Assembly: GCA_005502915.1 (NCBI GenBank)
Contig: SCMT01000002.1
Location: forward strand, 186,001-250,000
Source: Lysobacteraceae bacterium 2PB
GTDB taxonomy: Bacteria; Pseudomonadota; Gammaproteobacteria; Xanthomonadales; Xanthomonadaceae
DNA length: 64,000 nt
Direction of reading: 5' to 3'
The translations under genes and the position numbers were made by a program. The first letter of the stretch is position 1, and every line of letters begins with the position of its first letter. Of the stretch, positions 56,875 to 64,000 are shown in pieces. The notes beneath the pieces were generated by a model that had not been told where the DNA came from, did not search any database, and saw nothing but the letters and a program-made list of their open reading frames with translations.

Positions 56875-58176
56875 ATGAGCACCGTCGAATCGATCGCCCA
56901 GTTGCAGCAGCCGCTCACCGAAGGCGGCATCCGCAACGTCAACTTCTTCAACGGCCGCCTGCTCACCGGCAAGGATCTGTCCCGCGAGCAGGCCGCGCGG
57001 CGCGAAGCCGATGCGCGCCTGGGCCTGGCGCTCGGCGACGGCGTCGCCTTCGGCCTCGACGCCGCGCGCGACCCGCTGCACGATCGCGCCGATGCGCCGG
57101 TGCTGCGCGTCAAGGCGGGGCTCGCGGTCAACCGTGCCGGGCAGACCCTCCGGCTCCAGAACGACGCCAGCGTCGCGCTGACCCGACGATTCGATGCGGC
57201 CAGCAGCGCCGCTTGCGACTGTGTGTTTGCCGACTGCAGTCCGGTCGCGGGCGGCACCTACGTCGCCGGGGCGGGCGTGTACCTGTTGACGATCGCGCCC
57301 GCGCGCACGAACGAAGGCCGCGCGCCGACCAACGGCCTGGACCCGACCAATGTGCGCTGCAACACCGACGCGACGGTCGACGGCGTGCAGTTCCGCCTGC
57401 TCGCGATCAATCCGCTGCGCTTCGCAGACCTCGATCCCGCATCGTCGCGCTTCCGCAACCGGCTGGCGTATCGCTGCTTCGGCATCGATGCGCGCGAGGC
57501 CGCGGTGATCGACCCGTGGCGCGAGGATCCGCCGAGCTATGGCCTGGTCGACGAACTCCGCGAGGTCGGCCTGGGCGACTGCGACGTGCCGCTGGCGCTG
57601 GTCTACTGGACCGCAGGCGGCCTGCAGTTCGTCGATACCTGGGCGGTGCGCCGTCGCCTGCTCGGCCCCGATGCCCTGCGCGACCACGCCTTCGTCGCCC
57701 GCGCGCGCCGCCTGGTCGAAGCCGAGGCGATGTGCGCGCAGTTCCAGCAGCATCTCGCGGATCTGCTCGCGGCGAGCACGACTCCGACGCTGCAGTCGGC
57801 GCGCACGCACTTCCGCCATCTGCCGCCCTTCGGCCTCGTGCCGCTGCAGAGCGGCGTCGTGCGCGGATTCGCCGATGCCGCCTTCTTCGACGGCGTGCCG
57901 CGACGATCGAAGCCGGAGTCGGGACAGCCCACGCCGTTCATCGACGCCCGCGAACTGGGCGCGATGCGCGAGCAGGCACTGGCCTTCGCGCCGACCGACC
58001 TCGACGCAGGCGAATTCCTCTGGGTCCACCGCCCCTGGCAGGCGCAGCGCGCGCTGGCGACCGGCGGTGCGGCGCAGCCGCTGCTCGCCTTCGCCAGCGG
58101 ACTGATGCCCGAATTCGCGATCGCGCGCTTCGACATGGCGCGCTACGACTACAGCAACCACGCACACGACGCTTGA
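56875..58176 (+). CDS. CIS-locus protein B, paralogous N-domain
   Basis: Protein of 433 aa. Residues about 18-105 (RNVNFFNGRLLTGKDLSREQAA, in part; DGVAFGLD; LRVKAGLAVNRAGQTLRL) share the layout of the same region in the 505-aa protein: NF-x-x-GR/GM-L, an acidic D, and a closing beta strand. I recall similar NFFxGxLLTxxDF proteins in CIS loci of other bacteria. The rest has no clear motif; it includes several Cys residues (ACDCVFADC) and ends in DYSNHAHDA. Likely a structural component near the baseplate. Confidence 0.7.
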   Translation: MSTVESIAQLQQPLTEGGIRNVNFFNGRLLTGKDLSREQAARREADARLGLALGDGVAFGLDAARDPLHDRADAPVLRVKAGLAVNRAGQTLRLQNDASVALTRRFDAASSAACDCVFADCSPVAGGTYVAGAGVYLLTIAPARTNEGRAPTNGLDPTNVRCNTDATVDGVQFRLLAINPLRFADLDPASSRFRNRLAYRCFGIDAREAAVIDPWREDPPSYGLVDELREVGLGDCDVPLALVYWTAGGLQFVDTWAVRRRLLGPDALRDHAFVARARRLVEAEAMCAQFQQHLADLLAASTTPTLQSARTHFRHLPPFGLVPLQSGVVRGFADAAFFDGVPRRSKPESGQPTPFIDARELGAMREQALAFAPTDLDAGEFLWVHRPWQAQRALATGGAAQPLLAFASGLMPEFAIARFDMARYDYSNHAHDA

Positions 58177-58201
58177 CCGAGCGGCGATCAGGAGACCACC
58201 C

Positions 58202-59170
58202 ATGGCAACGCTTCCGACCCAAGTCCGCCCCGGCGACGTCATTTCATCGGAGCTGATGAACGCGATCCTCGACGCCCTGTTCCAGTTGCAGGGCAGCATC
58301 GGCGGCACCCAGGTCGTGCCCAACCTGTTCGGCGCGACGCTGCTCAACGCGCGCGGCAGCATCCTCCAGCCGGGGCGGCAACTGCAGCTGGGCCTGGTGG
58401 TGGACGTGTCGGGAGCGTCGATCGACCCGATGGCGACGGTCAACAACAGCCTGATCGTGCTCAACCAGAATCCGACCGCGGAGACGCGCGTCGCGCCGGG
58501 CACGCCGGTCAACCTGCTGGTCTCGCGCGTGTCGAACGGCAGCCAGCCACCGCCCGTCAATCCGCCGACGATCACGCGCACCGAAACCGCCGCCGGGAGT
58601 CTCTCGACCAGTTTCGCGGTCGGCGCGACGGTCGCGATCGTCGGCACGGGATTCAGCGCAACGGCTTCGCAGAACACGGTGACCTTCAACGACCGTCCTG
58701 CGGCATCCGTCGCGAACGATCCAGCCGACCCCACGCGCCGCCTGCTCGTGGTGGTGCCGACCCAGATCCCGGGTGCGCCGGTGAACACCGGCGACGCGCC
58801 GCTCAACGGCGTGGTGCTGCGCGTCAGCACCGCCGGTGCGGGGCAGGTGCAGACCACGATCACCGTCACCGCGCCGGTGCCGAACCAGCCGACGATCACG
58901 CAGATCAGTCCGCTGATCCAGGACGAAGGCGCCAACATCACCATCACCGGCACGAACTTCACGTCGAACACGCAGGTTCGCATCCGCAACACCACGGCGA
59001 CCATCGTCGGCACGCCGACCGCCACCACCATCGTCGCCACGGTGCCGCAGTTCGCCGACATCCTGGCCGGCACGCCGCCGGTCCCCGCCGCGGTCGTGGT
59101 CTCGGTGCCCGCCAGTCCGACGCCGCTCGAGGTCGGCTTCTCCGGCACGTTCCGCGTGCGTGGCGTCTGA
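58202..59170 (+). CDS. PASTA-like and double IPT/TIG domain protein
   Basis: Protein of 322 aa without a signal peptide. The N-terminus (about 1-35) is helical; about 38-72 (VVPNLFGATLLNARGSILQP) looks PASTA-like. Two IPT/TIG-type immunoglobulin domains follow: about 122-225 (TITRTETAAG, VAIVGTGFSATASQNTVTFN) and about 227-322 (PTITQISPLIQDEGANITIT). Being within the operon, 25 nt after the previous gene, with Ig-like folds, it may be a peripheral adhesin or spacer of the particle. An ribosome site AGGAG precedes the ATG. Confidence 0.75.
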   Translation: MATLPTQVRPGDVISSELMNAILDALFQLQGSIGGTQVVPNLFGATLLNARGSILQPGRQLQLGLVVDVSGASIDPMATVNNSLIVLNQNPTAETRVAPGTPVNLLVSRVSNGSQPPPVNPPTITRTETAAGSLSTSFAVGATVAIVGTGFSATASQNTVTFNDRPAASVANDPADPTRRLLVVVPTQIPGAPVNTGDAPLNGVVLRVSTAGAGQVQTTITVTAPVPNQPTITQISPLIQDEGANITITGTNFTSNTQVRIRNTTATIVGTPTATTIVATVPQFADILAGTPPVPAAVVVSVPASPTPLEVGFSGTFRVRGV

Positions 59171-59232
59171 ATGTTTCGGTTGGATCCTTCCGGCCGGTTC
59201 CGCCCGCCGGTCCATTTCGCGAGGAGAGCATC

Positions 59233-61665
59233 ATGATCGGCAAGACCCGTGTCATCTCCGTCCTCTGCTGCGGCCTGTCCGCAGCGGCGCTGTCGTGGTC
59301 GTCGACCGCTGCGGCGCAAACGCTCACCCTGAACGTGCCCTTCCGTGGCGCAGGCCTGTCGCAGAGCGCGGCGACCACGATCGAATTCGAGGCCAGCTCG
59401 ATCGCCGGGGGCGCCACGATCGATGTCAACGGCACGGTGGTCAACGTGCCTGCCTCGGCCTGTGGCGTCGCCTGCACCGTCAACGACGCCACGCCACAGG
59501 GCGACAACATCTCCCTGACCCGGATCGCGGGCACCAATCGCGTGCGTCTGCAGACCACGTTCCTCAGCGTGTTCGGCGCGAACTACTGCGCGTCCACGAT
59601 GGCGGGGCCGGGTGATGCGATCGCCCGCAGCATCACGCTGAACGGCTTCACCTTCGGTGTCGGCAACGGCTATCGCATCACCAGTTTCATGGCGCCATCG
59701 GACCTGTCCTGCGACATTGCGTACGCGCGCGTGCCGACCAATCGACCCTTCATCACCGGCGGCGGCCTCACCAGACTCGGTCGGCTGCCGCTGAACGTGG
59801 TGCTGGCGCTCGATGCTTCGCCGAGCATGGCATGGACCATTCCCGGTTCGCCCGACATCCGCTGGGACCGCCTCAAGTCCTCCGTGCAATTGTTCGCGTC
59901 GGTGTGGGATGCGGTTGGTGCGCCACCGCCGCCGGCGCTGGTCTCGTCCGAAGGCCACGCGGACGACCGCCTGGGCATGGTGTTCTTCGGTGGCTCGTCC
60001 GTGGAGTCGCCGCTGGACGGGGCGAACTTCTTCAAGTCGCGCGGCGCGAATGTCGCGCCGTGGAGCGCGCCGGTGACCGCTGCTCTCAACGCGCAGGGCT
60101 TCATCGGCGGTACCTCGGTCGGCGCCGGCCTGGTGAATGCGCGCAGTCGGCTCAATGGCGTTGCCTCGCTGATGGGCGACACCGCGGTCGTGCTGTTCAC
60201 CGACGGCGAGCAGAACACGCCGCCCTGCATCATCCGCCAGGGCGAAGTCACCACGCCGACGGTCAAACCGTATCCCGGACTGCCGGGCGTCACCTACACC
60301 GACCAGTGCACCGTCGTGGCTGCCGCCGCGACGGCGCAGCCGCTGGTCCTCAACGGCAACGTGCTGGCGCAGAGCGTGCTGCCGCGTGGTCCGGTGTTCA
60401 CCATCGGCCTGGGCGAAGGCGGCATGGCCGCCAGCGCCGTGCTCCTCGACGAGATCTCGCAGGAAACCGCGGGCAGCGCTTCATTCCCGAACAACGGCGT
60501 GGCGATGGACACGTCCTTCGTCGACAGCCTGGTGAACAACCTCAAAGGCGGGACCGTCGGGCTGCTCGATCGCTTCCACGGACAGCTGTCGAGCGGGCCG
60601 GCGAGCAGCGCGCCATCCGCCGTCACCATCGATCGTTCGGTGAGTCGCGTCAGTTTCGTGGTGAGCTGGGACGGCGTGCCCACGGGCGTGTCGCTGCGGA
60701 TCACGCGGCCAGACGGCCGGCGCATGCTGCCGCGCGTCGCCAGCGGCCCGAACCATCGCGTGTACACCTACGACCTGCCGCCCGGCGTGCCGCCGGGCGT
60801 GTGGCGGGTGGTGGTGTCCAACCAGAACCAGACGGCGGTGCGCTACCAGGTGTCCGCGTACAGCGTCGAAAGCCAGCTCAGTGCGCGCGTCGTGCAGACC
60901 CGCCAGCTGGGCGCGGGCCGTCCGATCGAGATCGTCGCCGAGATCGGCTGGGGCAACCGCATGCTCGCCGACCTGCCGGCCGGCGCGGTGCGCGCCTACG
61001 TCGAGCGTCCAGACGAGAACCTCGGCAACCTGCTGCGCGAACCGGTGCAGATCGATCGCGCGCAACTCGAACGCATGCAGCGCAAGCTCGACGACAAGTC
61101 GCCGCTCGCCCTCAAGCTGGAGTACCTGATCCGCAACGCGAAGCTGCTCGACCGCATCGAGCCGCGCCCGACCGGTGACGTGATCGAGCTGAAGTCGACC
61201 GGCGATGGCCGCTACGTGGGCAGCTTCGACGGCACCAAGGTCGGCGGCGGCTACCGGATCCGCGTCGAGTTCGACTGGAAGGACCGCCGCACGGGCAAGT
61301 GGCAGATCCGTCGCAAGTCCTACGCCGAGCGCCAGGTGCAGGTGCGGCCCAGCGCCGCCGACACCGAGGTCAGCGTCGATCGCGATCCGCGCAACGGCGA
61401 CGTGCTGATCCGCCTGGTGCCGCGCGACGGGTTCGGCAACTACGTCGGCCCCGGGTTCGAGAACAGCATCGCGGTGATCACCCGCAGGATGCGGGAGAAG
61501 ATCACGATCAGCGACGAGAACCTCACCGGCGTCTACACGGCGCGCCTGCGCGGCATCGACAACCTCGACGACACGAAGGTGCGCATTCTCTTCGCAGGCG
61601 AGGTCCTGCGCGAAGGCCCGCTGTCCGAACTCAAGCGCGCGACGACCGTGCGCGATCCGAAATGA
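59233..61665 (+). CDS. Sec-exported von Willebrand factor A domain protein
   Basis: Protein of 810 aa with a signal peptide (ISVLCCGLSAAALSWSSTAAA, cut about residue 28; quoted without its first residues). The VWA domain carries a full MIDAS set: Asp194-x-Ser196-x-Ser198 (DASPS), Thr294 (GGTSVG) and Asp324 (FTDG), so metal-dependent ligand binding is expected. C-terminal to it are several beta-sandwich regions (VSFVVSWDGVPTGVSLRIT, VWRVVVSNQNQTAVRYQVSA, ISDENLTGVYTARLRGI). It is the only protein of the operon that I see with a Sec signal, so it would be periplasmic or exposed, not packed with the cytoplasmic particle. The segment 61666-61731 before the next gene has no ORF. Confidence 0.85.
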   Translation: MIGKTRVISVLCCGLSAAALSWSSTAAAQTLTLNVPFRGAGLSQSAATTIEFEASSIAGGATIDVNGTVVNVPASACGVACTVNDATPQGDNISLTRIAGTNRVRLQTTFLSVFGANYCASTMAGPGDAIARSITLNGFTFGVGNGYRITSFMAPSDLSCDIAYARVPTNRPFITGGGLTRLGRLPLNVVLALDASPSMAWTIPGSPDIRWDRLKSSVQLFASVWDAVGAPPPPALVSSEGHADDRLGMVFFGGSSVESPLDGANFFKSRGANVAPWSAPVTAALNAQGFIGGTSVGAGLVNARSRLNGVASLMGDTAVVLFTDGEQNTPPCIIRQGEVTTPTVKPYPGLPGVTYTDQCTVVAAAATAQPLVLNGNVLAQSVLPRGPVFTIGLGEGGMAASAVLLDEISQETAGSASFPNNGVAMDTSFVDSLVNNLKGGTVGLLDRFHGQLSSGPASSAPSAVTIDRSVSRVSFVVSWDGVPTGVSLRITRPDGRRMLPRVASGPNHRVYTYDLPPGVPPGVWRVVVSNQNQTAVRYQVSAYSVESQLSARVVQTRQLGAGRPIEIVAEIGWGNRMLADLPAGAVRAYVERPDENLGNLLREPVQIDRAQLERMQRKLDDKSPLALKLEYLIRNAKLLDRIEPRPTGDVIELKSTGDGRYVGSFDGTKVGGGYRIRVEFDWKDRRTGKWQIRRKSYAERQVQVRPSAADTEVSVDRDPRNGDVLIRLVPRDGFGNYVGPGFENSIAVITRRMREKITISDENLTGVYTARLRGIDNLDDTKVRILFAGEVLREGPLSELKRATTVRDPK

Positions 61666-61731
61666 CGTGACCCGCAACGGCGCGGCGTCGGTCTCCGGCG
61701 CCTGTGCTCCCGCCATCGACAGGACCCGTGC

Positions 61732-63825
61732 ATGCACGCAGGATCGCCGCGCCGTGACGCCCTCCGCCTCGACCGCGTGGTCCTGCGCGGCGCGGAGGAC
61801 GCGCGGCCGGACCCGTTGCGCGCGCGGCTTCGCCTCGAGCGCACGCTCGCGGCGACGGACTGGACGCCGGCGGGCCTGCCGCCCGGGGCGCTGCTGTTCG
61901 TGCGCAGGCTGCGCGTGCACGGGCCCGGGTTCGATGTCCCGGGCCGTGCCTCGGCGGGCGGGCGCGACCCCTTCGCGGACGATCGGGTCTTCGCAGAGCG
62001 CGTGGCCGAGACGCTACGCGCGCAGGGCCGCGCGGCGCGCAGGCCCTGGTCCGACGACGCGGCCGCCGATGCCGAGGCGGTGTGGTTCGAGGATGAAGAC
62101 GAACTGGCGGCCTGCCTCGTCCGCGACTGGCTGCGCGGCCGGATCGCGCAACGGTGGTGGTGGCGCAGCGTGCTGGGCGGCGACGGCATCGACACCTGGC
62201 TGCGTCGCGAGCTGCTCGCTCGCGGCGAGCGACTTGCGCCGACCCTGCATCGACTCGCCGCCGCATCGTCCGCCGTCGCATGGCTGTCGAGGATGGACGA
62301 GGCCGATGCGCGCGCCGGGCTGACCTCCCTCGTCCGCGCGTATGCGCTCCCGCACCTGCGCGTGGACGGCAGCGACGCCATGCAGCCCGCAGGCCCCGGG
62401 TCGTCCGATGCCGATCGGGATCCGGTGTCCGGCCGGTCGACGTCCGCATCGACGCCACGCCTTGCCCGCAGGCGACTGCAGCGCATCGTGCCCGAGCTGC
62501 GCGCCGTGGCATGGCGTCCTGCGCAGGCGAGGCTGCTCGCCTGCGGGCTCGCCCTGCTGCGCGCGCCGACCGAGGCGCGCACGCGGCGGTTCGCGGAGGA
62601 TCTCGATGCGTGGCGACCTGCAACCGACGCCGACGACATGGATACGCGCGCTGGCGTCGCACCCGCCGCAGAAGATCCGCCGATGGAGGACGCGCGCCCC
62701 GACCGCATCGATGCCCTGCCGCGCATGTCGTCGCGCGTGCGCACGCAGGTGGGCGGTCGCCTTCGGCGCGCCAGGATCGCGAATCAGTCTCCCGGCCCTG
62801 TGCCGACGAAACTCCGAGATGCCCTCGGGGAGACTGCCGAGGTGCCGCCGCTGAACACCACGCATGCCGACATCGATGAACGCTCGCGGGCATCCGGCGA
62901 TGTCGATGCCCGTCCAGCAGCGTCGCCTTGCGCGACATCGTCCATGCCGGACGGCGACCCGGTGCCGCCTGCCCTCGAAGCACTGGCGCCGGCGACGGTC
63001 GCGACCCCTGTCATCGCGCAGCCACGGGACGTCGAGCCGGCGGCGCCCGATGCGATGCCTGTCGTGAGGGCCCGGACGATCGTCACCGCGCACGGCGGCC
63101 TGTTCTACCTGCTCAACGCCGCGCTGACGCTGGGCCTCTACGGCGATTTCACCGCGCCGCGCGCGCAGGGTCTTTCGCTGTCGCCATGGGATCTGCTCGC
63201 CTGGCTCGGCCAGCACTGGTTCGGGCGCGCGTTCCGACGCGATCCGCTGTGGCGCCTGCTCGCGGATCTCGCGGGACGCGCGCCGAAGCGCGCGCCGTCG
63301 TGGCGCGTCGATCCGCCGTCGCAGTGGGCACCCGAGGACGACTGGCTGCACCCCTGGGCGCCGATGGCGACGCTCGAACATGGCGTGGATCGCTGCGCCA
63401 GGCGCCTGCAGCTGCGGCATCCCGCCGGTTTCGCGGTGTTCGACGTGCCGCGCGACACGCGGCTGCGCCCGTCCGCGCAGGCACGCGCGCTGTGCCTGTC
63501 CCGCGAGGCCGTGATGCGTGCGCGCCTGCGGCCTTCGCCATCGATGTCATCGCCTGCGCTGCCGGTCGATCCTGGCCTGCGCTGGCTGCATCGCTTCGCC
63601 GAATACATGGCGGCACGGCTGATGCGCGCGCTCGGCACGGCCTCGCCGTGCGAGGCCGTCGCGCTGCTCTGTCGCCATGCGGCCGAGGTGCGCTGCGATG
63701 CCAGCCGCGTCGAGATCGCGCTGTCGCTCGCGCACCTGCCGCTGCCGGTGCGGATCGCCGGCCTCGATCGCGATCCGGGCTGGATTCCCGCCGCTGGGCG
63801 CGATGTGCGTTTCCACTTTTCCTGA
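61732..63825 (+). CDS. CIS-locus protein of unknown function with disordered middle
   Basis: Protein of 697 aa. Residues 1-215 (LRLDRVVLRGAEDARPDPLR, ALLFVRRLRVHGPG, RIAQRWWWRSVLGGDG) are folded. Residues about 215-440 are low-complexity, rich in Pro, Ala, Asp and Arg, and probably disordered. The C-terminal third has hydrophobic, Trp-rich segments: AHGGLFYLLNAALTLGLYGDF, LSPWDLLAWLGQHWFGRAFR and RWLHRFAEYMAARLMRALG. No known domain identified; a tape-measure role fits the position loosely but no repeats are seen. The gene lies 66 nt after the VWA gene and 12 nt before the next one. Confidence 0.68.
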   Translation: MHAGSPRRDALRLDRVVLRGAEDARPDPLRARLRLERTLAATDWTPAGLPPGALLFVRRLRVHGPGFDVPGRASAGGRDPFADDRVFAERVAETLRAQGRAARRPWSDDAAADAEAVWFEDEDELAACLVRDWLRGRIAQRWWWRSVLGGDGIDTWLRRELLARGERLAPTLHRLAAASSAVAWLSRMDEADARAGLTSLVRAYALPHLRVDGSDAMQPAGPGSSDADRDPVSGRSTSASTPRLARRRLQRIVPELRAVAWRPAQARLLACGLALLRAPTEARTRRFAEDLDAWRPATDADDMDTRAGVAPAAEDPPMEDARPDRIDALPRMSSRVRTQVGGRLRRARIANQSPGPVPTKLRDALGETAEVPPLNTTHADIDERSRASGDVDARPAASPCATSSMPDGDPVPPALEALAPATVATPVIAQPRDVEPAAPDAMPVVRARTIVTAHGGLFYLLNAALTLGLYGDFTAPRAQGLSLSPWDLLAWLGQHWFGRAFRRDPLWRLLADLAGRAPKRAPSWRVDPPSQWAPEDDWLHPWAPMATLEHGVDRCARRLQLRHPAGFAVFDVPRDTRLRPSAQARALCLSREAVMRARLRPSPSMSSPALPVDPGLRWLHRFAEYMAARLMRALGTASPCEAVALLCRHAAEVRCDASRVEIALSLAHLPLPVRIAGLDRDPGWIPAAGRDVRFHFS

Positions 63826-63837
63826 GCGGAGCCTGCC

Positions 63838-64000
63838 ATGCACAGCGCGCCCATGTCCGAACCTGCCGCCGCCACCGGTTCCTTCACCGGCCGGCCGTTC
63901 ACCGCGTCGCAGCACTTCCGCCTGTCGCTGTACGCGACGATCGCGCATGCGCTGGAGGTCTTCGCCGACGGCGACCTGCCGACGGCGCTGGAAGCCTGTC
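63838..64000 (+). CDS. 3' truncated CIS-locus protein
   Basis: Open frame from ATG 63838 to the window edge, 54 residues visible (MHSAPMSEPAAATGSFTGRP, then TASQHFRLSLYATIAHALEVFADGDL, read in part). It begins with a low-complexity lead and a short amphipathic helix. In other CIS loci an AAA+ ATPase often comes in this region, but nothing visible here proves it. Ribosome site: GAGCGGAGCC upstream, weak. Confidence 0.6.
   Translation, partial: MHSAPMSEPAAATGSFTGRPFTASQHFRLSLYATIAHALEVFADGDLPTALEAC

Noticed and set aside
61732-63825. Calling the 697-aa protein the tape measure
   Set aside because: No long coiled coil or repeats are visible and the family is not recognised; position alone is not enough.
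36864-64000. A plain tailed prophage
   Set aside because: No capsid, portal, terminase, integrase or lysis gene is seen, and LysM, DUF5908 and DUF4255 members plus two sheaths point to a CIS.
63838-64000. Calling the last partial gene the CIS AAA+ ATPase
   Set aside because: Only 54 residues are visible and they contain no Walker motif.

Overview
The window is about 64 kb of very GC-rich, densely coded DNA. It reads as chromosome of a gammaproteobacterium in the Xanthomonadaceae (Lysobacter/Luteimonas-like). The pointers are housekeeping genes of that type (hslU, ubiE, a DUF493-lipB-lipA cluster, apt, prc), an S46 dipeptidyl-peptidase, many small lipoproteins, and a pair of GTAG-type REP palindromes like those described in Stenotrophomonas. 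Assignment to a genus is inference.

Positions 1 to about 34.9 kb are core or mildly accessory chromosome. In order they hold: the end of hslU; two paralogous small proteins flanking an isolated GspE/PilB-type ATPase; a hexose-6-phosphate mutarotase homologue; ubiE; two secreted proteins on the minus strand, each with an intrinsic terminator; an M1 aminopeptidase lipoprotein, alpha/beta hydrolase and lipoprotein run; DUF493-lipB-lipA; a Prc-type protease; a CHASE4-GGDEF-EAL protein; an Ada-like methyltransferase without the N-terminal zinc domain; two EamA transporters; an old-yellow-enzyme reductase; a phytanoyl-CoA dioxygenase-like protein; a secreted GH16 beta-glucanase; an aldo/keto reductase with an MFS-type carrier; exported proteins; apt; and an S46 peptidase with the DPP11-type specificity arginine.

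From 35.1 kb to the right edge lies one co-directional locus encoding a contractile injection system (CIS) of the phage-tail-like/eCIS family. It starts with a sigma-54-type activator gene, then a 333-bp intergenic region with an 18-bp palindrome and a near-consensus -24/-12 promoter, then an operon whose genes mostly overlap or abut. The gene order is: small winged-helix-like protein, DUF4255/Pvc16-like, unknown, sheath, tube, giant second sheath with an inserted fibronectin-III-like domain, second tube, LysM baseplate protein, Afp6/DUF5908-like, gp27-like hub, gp5-like spike, a 691-aa protein ending in a hydrophobic membrane segment, gp25-like, gpJ-like, gpI-like (Afp12), two proteins sharing an N-terminal domain (one with a fibre-like C-terminus), a PASTA/IPT protein, a Sec-exported VWA protein, a 697-aa protein of unknown function, and a gene cut by the window edge. 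No AAA+ ATPase, PAAR tip, recognisable tape-measure protein or toxin cargo is seen, so the locus probably continues to the right.

The most notable reading is that the whole CIS appears to be under sigma-54 control through the adjacent activator. That activator has a receiver-like N-terminus lacking the phospho-acceptor and altered GAFTGA and Walker B motifs. The CIS also carries unusual parts (C-terminal membrane segment, FN3-decorated sheath, exported VWA protein) that suggest a membrane-associated or surface-binding variant rather than a standard Afp/PVC particle.
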